Shown here piece after piece: positions 6,938 to 14,625 of a DNA stretch of 21,106 bases. The translations under genes were made by a program, and so were the position numbers. The stretch lies in assembly GCA_002448975.1 (NCBI GenBank), contig DKBO01000042.1, positions 389 to 21,494 on the forward strand. Direction: 5' to 3'. How positions within the stretch are numbered: the stretch's first letter is position 1; every line of letters begins with the position of its first letter. Under the pieces are notes generated by a model, which worked only from the letters and a program-made list of their open reading frames with translations, was not told the origin of the DNA and made no database searches. Source of the DNA: Nitrospiraceae bacterium UBA6898 (GTDB lineage Bacteria; Nitrospirota; Thermodesulfovibrionia; Thermodesulfovibrionales; UBA6898).

Positions 6938-7795
6938 ATGCTGATCATTGGAGAGAAGCTGAGCATCATAGCAAAGCGGGTGAGGGAAGCTATGATGAAG
7001 AAGGACAAAGGGCCCATCCAGGAGATCGCAACAAGACAGTGGAAGGAAGGGTCGGGCGTGATCGATGCGAATATCGGTCCTGCTGAAGATGGCGGCGAGG
7101 AGCTCATGCAGTGGATGGTGACCACCATCCAGGAGGTTGTTCCTCTTCCGGTCTGTCTCGACACGACGAACTTCCAGGCTATCGAAGCCGGTCTTAAGGT
7201 CCATAATAACCAGTGGGGCAAGCCCATGATCAATTCCACGTCGAACGACCCCGAGCGGTTCCCTATCCTTGAACTCGGCGTGAAATACAACTGCGACGTC
7301 ATCGGCCTTACGGTCGGCAAGGGAGGCCTTCCCGCTGATGCAGAAGAGCGGGCCCATATTGCAGCGGAGATCATGGGGCGTGCCATGGAGTATGGCCTGC
7401 CGCTCGAGAATCTTTATCTTGATCCCCTCGTACTTCAGATAGCGACCTCACAGGACCACGCCCGGCACGTGATCAACGCTGTTAAGATGTTCCGTGAGAT
7501 GAATGATCCACCCATGAAGACCATTGTCGGGCTGAGCAATATTTCGAACGGCTGCCCCAAGACACTGAGGCCGATACTGAACAAGCATTTTTTCGTGATG
7601 CTCCTGGATGCCGGTCTGACGTCAGCTATTGCCGATGCGCATGAGATGGCAGAAGCTATGAAGGAGAGAAGCATCATATCGGATGTGATGGCCGGCAAGG
7701 AGATTGCCGACAAACAGAAGATGACGGAGATACGCAAGACGGTCGATGTCATCATGGGAAGAACGCTGTACGCTCATTCCTATCTTGAAATGTAA
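6938..7795 (+). CDS. acsE: 5-methyltetrahydrofolate:corrinoid/iron-sulfur protein methyltransferase
   Basis: A 285-aa TIM-barrel pterin-binding methyltransferase of the MeTr family. In the Wood-Ljungdahl pathway it transfers the methyl group of methyl-tetrahydrofolate to Co(I) of the corrinoid/iron-sulfur protein. Folate-site residues are recognisable: D43 in VIDANIG, D75 in CLDTTN, N99 in PMINSTSND, D162 in LDPL and N201 in GLSNISNG. The last corresponds to the Asn that activates N5 in the Moorella enzyme. The ATG has a good AAAGGAG site. It is the first gene of the acs cluster and lies right beside the genes of its methyl acceptor (cdhD, cdhE), which separates it from the related methionine-synthase and methylamine-type pterin methyltransferases. 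It can run in reverse during acetate oxidation. Confidence 0.95.
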   Translation: MLIIGEKLSIIAKRVREAMMKKDKGPIQEIATRQWKEGSGVIDANIGPAEDGGEELMQWMVTTIQEVVPLPVCLDTTNFQAIEAGLKVHNNQWGKPMINSTSNDPERFPILELGVKYNCDVIGLTVGKGGLPADAEERAHIAAEIMGRAMEYGLPLENLYLDPLVLQIATSQDHARHVINAVKMFREMNDPPMKTIVGLSNISNGCPKTLRPILNKHFFVMLLDAGLTSAIADAHEMAEAMKERSIISDVMAGKEIADKQKMTEIRKTVDVIMGRTLYAHSYLEM

Positions 7796-7814
7796 TGGAT
7801 AGCGGCAATGAAGC

Positions 7815-7844
7815 GTGTCCGTGACCGTTATTGAACACGGATAC
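7815..7844 (+). other. Intercistronic hairpin between acsE and cdhD
   Basis: GTGTCCGTG (7815-7823) pairs with CACGGATAC (7836-7844), 9 bp with one G-U, over a 12-nt loop. There is no T-run after it, so it is more likely an mRNA-stabilising or processing stem in the 85-nt gap than a terminator. The single G-U pair favours the plus strand as the transcribed one. Confidence 0.45.
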
Positions 7845-7880
7845 CGAAAACTGACACGAATACTATCAGGAGGTTTTATT

Positions 7881-8822
7881 ATGGCATTTACAGCACCAAA
7901 AGAAACGTACTCCGGAAAAGTCTATCCGGTGACTATCGGTACCGGCGATAAGGCGGTAACCTGTGGCGGTGAAAATGTGCTTCCGTTCCATTCCTTTGAA
8001 GGAATTACCCCGAGCAGGCCGGTCATCGCGATAGAGATCCAGGACGTTCCTCCTGCAGACTGGCCTGACACGGTGAGAAAACCGTACGACGCTGTCAGCG
8101 GTGACCCTGTTTCGTGGGCTAAATTCTGCCAGGACGAACTGAAGGCGAAGGCGCTTGCGCTCAGACTGGTAGGCACGCATCCTGACAGGGAGAACCGTTC
8201 TCCTGCTGATGCGGTGAAGACGGTGAAGGATGTCCTGGCGGCAGTACAGGTGCCGTTAATCATCCTGGGAAGCAATCATGCAGAAAAGGACACCTCAGTC
8301 CTCGTTGCTGTTGCTGAAGCGGCAAAGGACAAAAACTGCATCATCGGCAAGGCCCAGGAGGCCAACTACAAGACGATCGCTGCAGCCTCGATGGCGAACA
8401 ACCATAAGCTCATCGCCATGTCAGAGCTTGATATAAACCTTTCAAAGCAGTTGAACATCCTGATCACGCAGATGGGTTTTGACAAGGAGAAGATCATTAC
8501 CGACCCGATGTGCTCGGCCCTCGGGTACGGCATTGAATATACCTACTCGGTCATGGAGAGAATTCGGCTTGCAGCGCTGACCCAGAATGATGTAACCATG
8601 CAGCAGCCGCTGCTGGGAGATGTCGGCATGTACGTCTGGAAAATCAAGGAAGCAAGTGCACCCGAAGCCGATCTGCCGCAGTGGGGGGCTCTGGAAGAGC
8701 GGGGTATCGCATGGGAGGCTGAGACCGCGGCAGCGCTCATGATCGCAGGGGCCGGGCTCCTGATCATGAGGCATCCGCGAGCGATCAAGGAAGTTGAAAA
8801 TCTCATTGATGAATTGGTCTAA
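7881..8822 (+). CDS. cdhD: Corrinoid/iron-sulfur protein, small subunit
   Basis: The ATG at 7881 is chosen over an upstream in-frame GTG at 7815 because CAGGAGG lies 8-14 nt before it and the upstream start falls inside an intercistronic hairpin. The product is 313 aa, close to the usual length of about 310-325. This is the cofactor-free TIM-barrel subunit (AcsD/CdhD, also called delta) that pairs with the large subunit CdhE to carry the methyl-cobalamin between AcsE and acetyl-CoA synthase. Recognisable segments are TPSRPVIAIEIQDVP, LALRLVGTHPDRENRSP, DKEKIITDPMCSALGYGIEYTYSVMERIR and DVGMYVWKIKEA. The family identification rests on these and on the neighbours. It is 12 nt upstream of cdhE. 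Confidence 0.95.
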   Translation: MAFTAPKETYSGKVYPVTIGTGDKAVTCGGENVLPFHSFEGITPSRPVIAIEIQDVPPADWPDTVRKPYDAVSGDPVSWAKFCQDELKAKALALRLVGTHPDRENRSPADAVKTVKDVLAAVQVPLIILGSNHAEKDTSVLVAVAEAAKDKNCIIGKAQEANYKTIAAASMANNHKLIAMSELDINLSKQLNILITQMGFDKEKIITDPMCSALGYGIEYTYSVMERIRLAALTQNDVTMQQPLLGDVGMYVWKIKEASAPEADLPQWGALEERGIAWEAETAAALMIAGAGLLIMRHPRAIKEVENLIDELV

Positions 8823-8834
8823 GGAGGAATAACC

Positions 8835-10172
8835 ATGGCTTTGTCAGGCGTTGAAATATTCAAACTCTTACCGAAAACCAACTGCAAGAAATGCGGTTCC
8901 CCGACCTGTCTTGCCTTTGCGATGAAGCTTGCCCAGCGACAGGCGAGCATTGACGCATGCCCTGACGTATCAGAAGAGGCAAAGAAGATCCTTGGCGAGG
9001 CCTCTGCCCCGCCGATCAGGCCGATCACCTTTGGTGCGGGTGAGAAGGCGGTCAAGATGGGTGAGGAGACCGTCCTCTTTCGTCATGACAAGAAGTTCGT
9101 GAATCCCAGCGCTTTTGCCGTCGAAATCAAAGACACCCTTTCTGAGGATGAGATCGCAAAGATCTGCCAGCAGGTGATTGATTCTGAGATCGACCGGGTC
9201 GGCCAGAAGCTCAGGATTGATGCAATCATGCTATCCAATGTCTCCGGGGATGCCGGAAAACTCGAGGCTGCGGCAAAAGTTGTCGCGGCTAAAGCTGCTG
9301 TTGTCCCGGTGATTATCAGCACGACAAACCCCCAGGCTGCAGAAGCAGCGGTGAAGCTCTTTGCCGACAAGCGGCCGATCCTTTATGGGGCAAATACCTC
9401 CAATGCGGATGCGATGGCCGCTATTGCAAAGGCGCACAAGGCTGTCCTTGGTGTTGCGGCCAACGGTCTTGACGAACTCTCCGGCCTGACCGAAAAGATC
9501 AAGGGGCTTGGCGTGGCTGATATGGTGCTCGATTCCGGTGCGCGCAAGGCAAAGGAAATCATCGAGCACAATACGCTTATCAGAAGGGCCGCTATAAAGA
9601 AGGGCGACAAGACGGTAGGATATCCTGTCATCAATTTCATGCAGCGGGAGGACAGCCTTCTCGAAGGATTGCTCGCGAGCGTTGGTGTTGCGAAATATGC
9701 TTCGATTATCGTCATGAGCGGCATTGAGAAATGGAAGAACCTCGCACTTTTCACACTGAGACAGAATATTTATACTGATCCGCAGGTTCCGATGCAGGTT
9801 GAACAGAAGATCTACCATATCGGCGAGCCAAAGCCTGAGTCGCCGCTCTTCATCACGACGAACTTCTCACTTACCTATTTTATTGTTTCCGGTGAGATAG
9901 AGAACAGCAAGGTTGCAAGCAGACTGGCAGTTATGGACTGTGAAGGTCTTTCTGTTCTTACCGCATGGGCCGCGGGAAAGTTCACTGCCTCGAAGATTGC
10001 ACAGTTCATCCAGGAGAGCGGCGTGGAAAAGGATGTCGCCAACAAGGAGCTCATTCTTCCTGGCTATGTGGCGATCCTCAGCGGTGCCCTGGAGGAAAAA
10101 CTTCCGGGATGGAAGATCACGGTTGGGCCGCGTGAAGCAAACACGATACCGGCATTCTTAAAAACGCGATAG
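8835..10172 (+). CDS. cdhE: Corrinoid/iron-sulfur protein, large subunit
   Basis: A 445-aa protein with AAGGAGG just before its ATG. The N-terminus carries the low-potential [4Fe-4S] motif of the family: C17, C20, C25 and C42 in TNCKKCGSPTC...DAC. This cluster reductively reactivates the cobalt when it is oxidised to Co(II). A TIM barrel follows (about 60-325), then a C-terminal Rossmann-like cobalamin-binding domain (about 330-445), here including ITTNFSLTYFIVSGEIENSKV. Also called AcsC or gamma subunit. It takes methyl from methyl-THF through AcsE and delivers it to the A-cluster of AcsB. It sits between its partner cdhD and the acsB gene, with a 171-bp AT-rich gap before the latter. Confidence 0.96.
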   Translation: MALSGVEIFKLLPKTNCKKCGSPTCLAFAMKLAQRQASIDACPDVSEEAKKILGEASAPPIRPITFGAGEKAVKMGEETVLFRHDKKFVNPSAFAVEIKDTLSEDEIAKICQQVIDSEIDRVGQKLRIDAIMLSNVSGDAGKLEAAAKVVAAKAAVVPVIISTTNPQAAEAAVKLFADKRPILYGANTSNADAMAAIAKAHKAVLGVAANGLDELSGLTEKIKGLGVADMVLDSGARKAKEIIEHNTLIRRAAIKKGDKTVGYPVINFMQREDSLLEGLLASVGVAKYASIIVMSGIEKWKNLALFTLRQNIYTDPQVPMQVEQKIYHIGEPKPESPLFITTNFSLTYFIVSGEIENSKVASRLAVMDCEGLSVLTAWAAGKFTASKIAQFIQESGVEKDVANKELILPGYVAILSGALEEKLPGWKITVGPREANTIPAFLKTR

Positions 10173-10184
10173 CGGAAATAAATC

Positions 10185-10213
10185 TTGATTATTTGGCGTG
10201 GGTGGGATAAATT
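10185..10213 (+). promoter_or_regulatory. Candidate internal promoter for acsB-cooS
   Basis: TTGATT (10185-10190) and TAAATT (10208-10213) are exactly 17 bp apart, each matching 4 of 6 consensus bases. It lies just past the cdhE stop in an AT-rich 171-bp gap. It would give a leader of about 120 nt ahead of acsB that contains the terminator-like hairpin at 10291-10323. Weak by sequence alone. Confidence 0.3.
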
Positions 10214-10290
10214 AATACAACGGTTTAAAAATCTATTATCTGAAGTTAGCGTAGCATAACTACTTAATAAATTTACTATATAGGTTAGGG

Positions 10291-10323
10291 GGGCGGAGTC
10301 TGTATCAGCTTCGCTCTTTTTTT
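10291..10323 (+). terminator. Terminator-like hairpin between cdhE and acsB (possible attenuator)
   Basis: GGGCGGAG (10291-10298) pairs with CTTCGCTC (10309-10316) over 8 bp with two G-U pairs and a 10-nt loop, followed immediately by T7 (10317-10323). This is the form of an intrinsic terminator. It ends 10 nt before the acsB Shine-Dalgarno (AGAGGAGG at about 10331-10338) and 20 nt before the ATG. It could reduce read-through from acsE-cdhD-cdhE into acsB-cooS or act as a regulated attenuator. Confidence 0.55.
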
Positions 10324-10343
10324 ACCTGTAAGAGGAGGCCAAG

Positions 10344-12545
10344 ATGTCCAAACTTATTGCTTCTGCTGCCATACGAGGTGCTCAGACGCTGGTAAAGCGT
10401 GCCGATGAAATGCTCCAGAAGGCAATCGCGGAAAAAGGAAAGGATTTTGTATTCGAGTTCCCTGACACTGCTTTTTATCTCCCCATGATTTATGCCATGA
10501 CAGGATTCCAGGTAAAGACTCTCGGCGACATGAACGTTGGTCTGGGGTTTGCCAAGGAACTGCTGCATGATGAGCCGGAGGAGCATGTCTGGAGGCCGTA
10601 TCTTGGTGAAGCCCTTGACTCTGGCATGGCTACGCTTTTTGCAGAGGAGATCCTGCTTGCCATCCGATATGTCAATGGTCTCGAGCCATGCAAGGATCCT
10701 GAGACCGGCTATGTGTATAACGGATTTATTACGGACACCATCCAGAGAAACCTCGGCATACAGCTTGTCGACGGCACCATGCCTGGCTTTGCTGCGATCA
10801 TCGGCGCAGCGCCGACAGACGATATTGCGGTTACTATCTGCAGGGAACTGCAGGAAAAGAATATCCTTACCTTCCTCTCCGGTCAGTCAAATGGCGACAG
10901 CGTTACCAAACAGCTTCTGCGAAAAGGCGTCGAACTCGGATGGGACACGCGAATTGTCCCGCTCGGACCAGATACGGAACATACGCTCTATGCCCTGGAC
11001 TGGGCCATACGGGCTTCGCTTATCTTCGGCGGCAAGAAGCCGGGTAATTTCAAGGAGCACCTGATGTACCAGAAGGACAGGGTATTTGCCTTTGCGATTG
11101 CGCTTGGTCCCATGGATGATATCAAGTGGTGCACCGGAGCGGGCGCAATCAATATGGGATTCCCCGCACTCTGCGACACGGATGTGCCGGTCATCCACCC
11201 CACGGGTGTCTGTACCTACGAGGAGGTCGACAAGGAGTTCGACCATGCAAAGATCGTCCAGAAGGCCATCGAGATGAGAGGCCTCAAGATCACCGTCGAA
11301 AAACCGCCGATCCCTGTTGCATATGGCCCTGCTTTTGAAGGTGAGCGGATCAGGAAAGAGGATACCTTTATTGAATTCGGCGGGCAGAGAACTGCTGCAT
11401 TCGAATGGGTGCGGTCGAGAGAGATGGAAGAGATCGAAGACAACAAGGTCATCATTGTCGGCGAAAACTGGCAGGAGAAATACGAAAAAGGCGGCCAGCT
11501 GCCTCTCGGGATCCTTATTGAATGTGCCGGAAGGAAAATGCAGAAAGACTTCGAGTCGGTTATTGAAAGGAAGATCCACCACAACATCAACGAGGCCCAG
11601 GGTGTATGGCATATGGGACAGCGTGACATCAACTGGATCAGGATCAGCAACAACGCCAAGAAAGACGGATTTACCCTTGAGCATCTCGGCATCCTTCAGG
11701 CGACCATGACTCACCACCGCTTTCGTTCCATTGTCGACAAGGTTCAGGTAACCCTCTTTATTGATGAAAAGGACGTGAAGGAAAAGCTTGAAGAGGCCCG
11801 CGCTGCCTACAAGGAGCGTGACCAGAGGGTCGGCAGCATGACGGATGAGGCAGTAGATATCTTTTATTCCTGCCTGCTCTGCCAGTCCTTTGCGCCGGCC
11901 CATGTCTGTGTTATCACTCCTGAGAGGCTCGGCCTTTGCGGAGCATACAACTGGCTCGATGGAAAAGCGGCATTTGAAATTGATCCGACGGGCGGAAACC
12001 AGCCGGTGCCGAAGGGTGAGCTGCTTGATCCAAAGTACGGCCGGTATACCGGCGTAGATGATTATCTGAAGAAGGCGTCAGGCGGTGCCGTGGAGACGCT
12101 CAATCTCTATACGATCATGGAGAATCCCATGACATCATGCGGATGCTTTGAATGCATCCTTGCGATCATCCCTGAGGCGAACGGCGTCATGATCGTGAAC
12201 CGCGGACATACGGGCATGACCCCCATGGGCATGAAGTTCTCGACGCTTGCAGGTACGGTCGGCGGCGGAGCGCAGACGCCGGGCTTCATGGGTGTCGGCG
12301 TCAACTTCATCACCAGCAAAAAGTTCCTCTACGGCGACGGCGGCATCAAAAGGATCGTCTGGATGCCCAAGGCGCTGAAGGAGCGGATAGCAGAAGAATT
12401 CAAACAGAGGGCCGGAGAGGCAGGAGTCCCTGATCTCCTTGACAAAATAGCGGATGAGACGATATGTGAGGATTCAGAGAAACTGCTTGAATATCTCTCG
12501 TCAGTGGGGCATCCTGCATTGGAAATGGATCCGATTATCCAGTAA
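10344..12545 (+). CDS. acsB: CO-methylating acetyl-CoA synthase (ACS, alpha subunit), bacterial full-length type
   Basis: A 733-aa protein with GAGGAGG before the ATG. It condenses the methyl group from CdhDE, CO from CooS and CoA into acetyl-CoA. The A-cluster ligands are all present: C510, C513, C522 and C532 (in YSCLLCQSFAPAHVC...GLCGAYNW) bind the [4Fe-4S] with the bridging Cys, and C599-G-C601 binds the distal nickel. All are shifted by +4 relative to the Moorella enzyme as I recall its numbering. The N-terminal domain of about 310 residues is present; it docks CODH in bacteria and is missing from archaeal CdhC. Directly followed by cooS. Confidence 0.97.
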   Translation: MSKLIASAAIRGAQTLVKRADEMLQKAIAEKGKDFVFEFPDTAFYLPMIYAMTGFQVKTLGDMNVGLGFAKELLHDEPEEHVWRPYLGEALDSGMATLFAEEILLAIRYVNGLEPCKDPETGYVYNGFITDTIQRNLGIQLVDGTMPGFAAIIGAAPTDDIAVTICRELQEKNILTFLSGQSNGDSVTKQLLRKGVELGWDTRIVPLGPDTEHTLYALDWAIRASLIFGGKKPGNFKEHLMYQKDRVFAFAIALGPMDDIKWCTGAGAINMGFPALCDTDVPVIHPTGVCTYEEVDKEFDHAKIVQKAIEMRGLKITVEKPPIPVAYGPAFEGERIRKEDTFIEFGGQRTAAFEWVRSREMEEIEDNKVIIVGENWQEKYEKGGQLPLGILIECAGRKMQKDFESVIERKIHHNINEAQGVWHMGQRDINWIRISNNAKKDGFTLEHLGILQATMTHHRFRSIVDKVQVTLFIDEKDVKEKLEEARAAYKERDQRVGSMTDEAVDIFYSCLLCQSFAPAHVCVITPERLGLCGAYNWLDGKAAFEIDPTGGNQPVPKGELLDPKYGRYTGVDDYLKKASGGAVETLNLYTIMENPMTSCGCFECILAIIPEANGVMIVNRGHTGMTPMGMKFSTLAGTVGGGAQTPGFMGVGVNFITSKKFLYGDGGIKRIVWMPKALKERIAEEFKQRAGEAGVPDLLDKIADETICEDSEKLLEYLSSVGHPALEMDPIIQ

Positions 12546-12563
12546 GAAAGGACGGTGGTAAAG

Positions 12564-14549
12564 ATGGAAAAGAGAGTGCATAGCGCAACCCCTGCATCAG
12601 AAAAGATAGTCGAATGGGGTGAAGAGAATAAGATGGAGACCTGCTTTGACAGGGCGGAAAAAATGAAGCCCTGCCCGATTGGCAGAGAAGGAGCATGCTG
12701 CAAGGTTTGCCATATGGGACCGTGCAGGCTTGTCGGAAAAAATGCAGAAGAAGAGGCCCGCGGCGTATGCGGGGCAACGCTCCCTACGGTTGCCGCACGC
12801 AATATGCTGAGGATGATAGCCGCAGGGACCGCTGCGCATTCTGACCACGCGCGCGGGATGGCGTACACGCTCCTCTCTGTGGCAAACGGTGAGACGAAGG
12901 ATTTTAAAATAACCGACGTAAGGAAACTGTACCGTGTAGCAGGATATCTTGACATTGAATTCGAAGGCCGGCCGGTCACGGATGTTGCCCGTGATGTTGC
13001 GACGAAACTCATCGAGGATTTCGGCAGGCAGGGAAGAGGTGAGGTGTACTTTGCGAAGCGCGCACCTAAAAAGACCCAGGAGCGCTGGAAAAAGTGGGGC
13101 ATTGTTCCAAGGAGCATCGACAGGGAGGTTGTCGAGGCGATGCACCGCACCTGTATCGGTGTCGATCATGACCCGGATCATCTCCTGTTGCACGGGCTCA
13201 GGACTGCGCTCGCCGACGGCTGGGCGGGGAGCATGATATCCACGGACATTACCGACATCCTTTTCGGAACACCGATGCCGGTAAAGGGCGAGGCGAGCTT
13301 CGGCATATTCAAAGAAGACGAGGTGAACCTTGTTGTGCACGGTCATGAACCCCTGCTTGCAGAGATGATCGTTGATGTCATCGATGAGCCCGATTTGCTT
13401 GCATACGCTCAGTCTAAGGGAGCGAAGGGCATTAATCTCGGCGGCATGTGCTGTACGGCGAATGAGGTGCTCATGCGGCACGGCATAGCGACTGCCGGCG
13501 GATTCACCAATCAGGAACTCGGCATCATGACAGGTCTCGTCGATGTTCTTACTGTCGATGTCCAGTGCATTATGCCTGCCATGGCAGAGGTTGCAAAGAA
13601 GTTCCATACCAAGGTGATAACCACATCAGAAAAGGCTAAGATCCCGGGTGTAATGCATCTCGAGTTCGACGAGCACCGGGCCAAAGAGATCGCCCGCGAG
13701 GTGGTGAGACTGGCGATTGACAATTACCCCAACAGGAAGGTCACCGGAAGCCATATAACCGACAAGTTCCCGGTCATTGCAGGGTTCTCTCAGGAGTACA
13801 TCGAATACATGCAGGGCGGACAGTGGCGCGCATCCTTCAGACCGCTCAATGATGCAATCATGGCAGGCAGGGTACGCGGTGTTGTGGGCCTTGCCGGATG
13901 CGACAACCCGAGGGTGCCGTCAACAGGACTCCACCGGTTCCTTGCAACAGAGCTAATCAAAAATGACGTGCTGATCGTATCAACAGGTTGTGGCTCGGCC
14001 GCCTGCGGTACGGCAGGCTACCTGACTCCTGAGATGGCACTTGAAAATGCCGGACCCGGCCTGCGCGAGGTATGTGAAGCTATCGGTATCCCGCCGATCC
14101 TTCATCTCGGCGCTTGCGTTGATAATTCTCGGATCCTGACCATCGCCAGCGCCATGGCTGCCGAGGGAGGTCTCTCTGACGAGATCGGCGGCATGCCTGC
14201 AGTTGGCATCGCCCCTGAGTGGATGTCCGAAAAGGCCATTGCTATCGGGTGCTATTTTGCCGCATCCGGTGTGCCGGTTATATTTGGAGGAGAGTCGCCG
14301 GTAGAGGCAAGCAAAGAAGTCACACGGATCATGACAGATGTCTGGTTCGAACGCTTCAAGGGAGCGTTGCACTTTGAGCCGGATCCGGAGAAAATACTCG
14401 CCATGGCTCTTGACTATATTGACAAGGCACGGGAAGCCCTGAAACTGAAGAAGTATGAGCCGGGCAAGTTCGGGACAGAAAAGGTCCTGATGGATATGGC
14501 TGCACGCCGCGAGATCGAGAAGGCTGCAAAACCACACCTCGGTTTTTGA
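12564..14549 (+). CDS. cooS: Anaerobic Ni-Fe carbon monoxide dehydrogenase catalytic subunit
   Basis: CODH reversibly reduces CO2 to CO, using ferredoxin, and channels CO to AcsB; in this context it is the AcsA role. I prefer ATG 12564 (661 aa): AAAGGA lies at 12547-12552, 11 nt upstream, whereas the in-frame GTG at 12555 is only 2 nt from it. In the 661-aa numbering, C37 and C45 bind the D-cluster shared across the dimer, and C46, C49, C54 and C69 bind the B-cluster. The C-cluster set is complete: H261 (VVHGHEP), C296/C297 (GGMCCTANE), C335 (VDVQC), C445 (LAGCDNPR), C476 (STGCGSAACG) and C518 (GACVDNSR). The gene starts about 18 nt after acsB and ends the cluster at a strong terminator. No cooC nickel-insertion ATPase follows. 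Confidence 0.96.
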   Translation: MEKRVHSATPASEKIVEWGEENKMETCFDRAEKMKPCPIGREGACCKVCHMGPCRLVGKNAEEEARGVCGATLPTVAARNMLRMIAAGTAAHSDHARGMAYTLLSVANGETKDFKITDVRKLYRVAGYLDIEFEGRPVTDVARDVATKLIEDFGRQGRGEVYFAKRAPKKTQERWKKWGIVPRSIDREVVEAMHRTCIGVDHDPDHLLLHGLRTALADGWAGSMISTDITDILFGTPMPVKGEASFGIFKEDEVNLVVHGHEPLLAEMIVDVIDEPDLLAYAQSKGAKGINLGGMCCTANEVLMRHGIATAGGFTNQELGIMTGLVDVLTVDVQCIMPAMAEVAKKFHTKVITTSEKAKIPGVMHLEFDEHRAKEIAREVVRLAIDNYPNRKVTGSHITDKFPVIAGFSQEYIEYMQGGQWRASFRPLNDAIMAGRVRGVVGLAGCDNPRVPSTGLHRFLATELIKNDVLIVSTGCGSAACGTAGYLTPEMALENAGPGLREVCEAIGIPPILHLGACVDNSRILTIASAMAAEGGLSDEIGGMPAVGIAPEWMSEKAIAIGCYFAASGVPVIFGGESPVEASKEVTRIMTDVWFERFKGALHFEPDPEKILAMALDYIDKAREALKLKKYEPGKFGTEKVLMDMAARREIEKAAKPHLGF

Positions 14550-14567
14550 GCCCAAGAGAGTTCAATG

Positions 14568-14604
14568 AAAAAGCCCCTGCCCGGACGGGCAGGGGCTTTT
14601 TTTT
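14568..14604. terminator. Strong bidirectional terminator between cooS and nfnB
   Basis: A perfect 10-bp G-C-rich stem, GCCCCTGCCC (14573-14582) and GGGCAGGGGC (14587-14596), has a GGAC loop. A5 precedes it and T8 follows it. It serves the convergent cooS and nfnB transcripts and marks the end of the acs cluster. Confidence 0.93.
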
Positions 14605-14625
14605 GTCTGTGCTGAGCGCTGCCGC

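Noticed and set aside
10887..11903. Minus-strand open frame of 338 codons
   Set aside because: It is the antisense of acsB, whose A-cluster ligands are all present in the plus frame.
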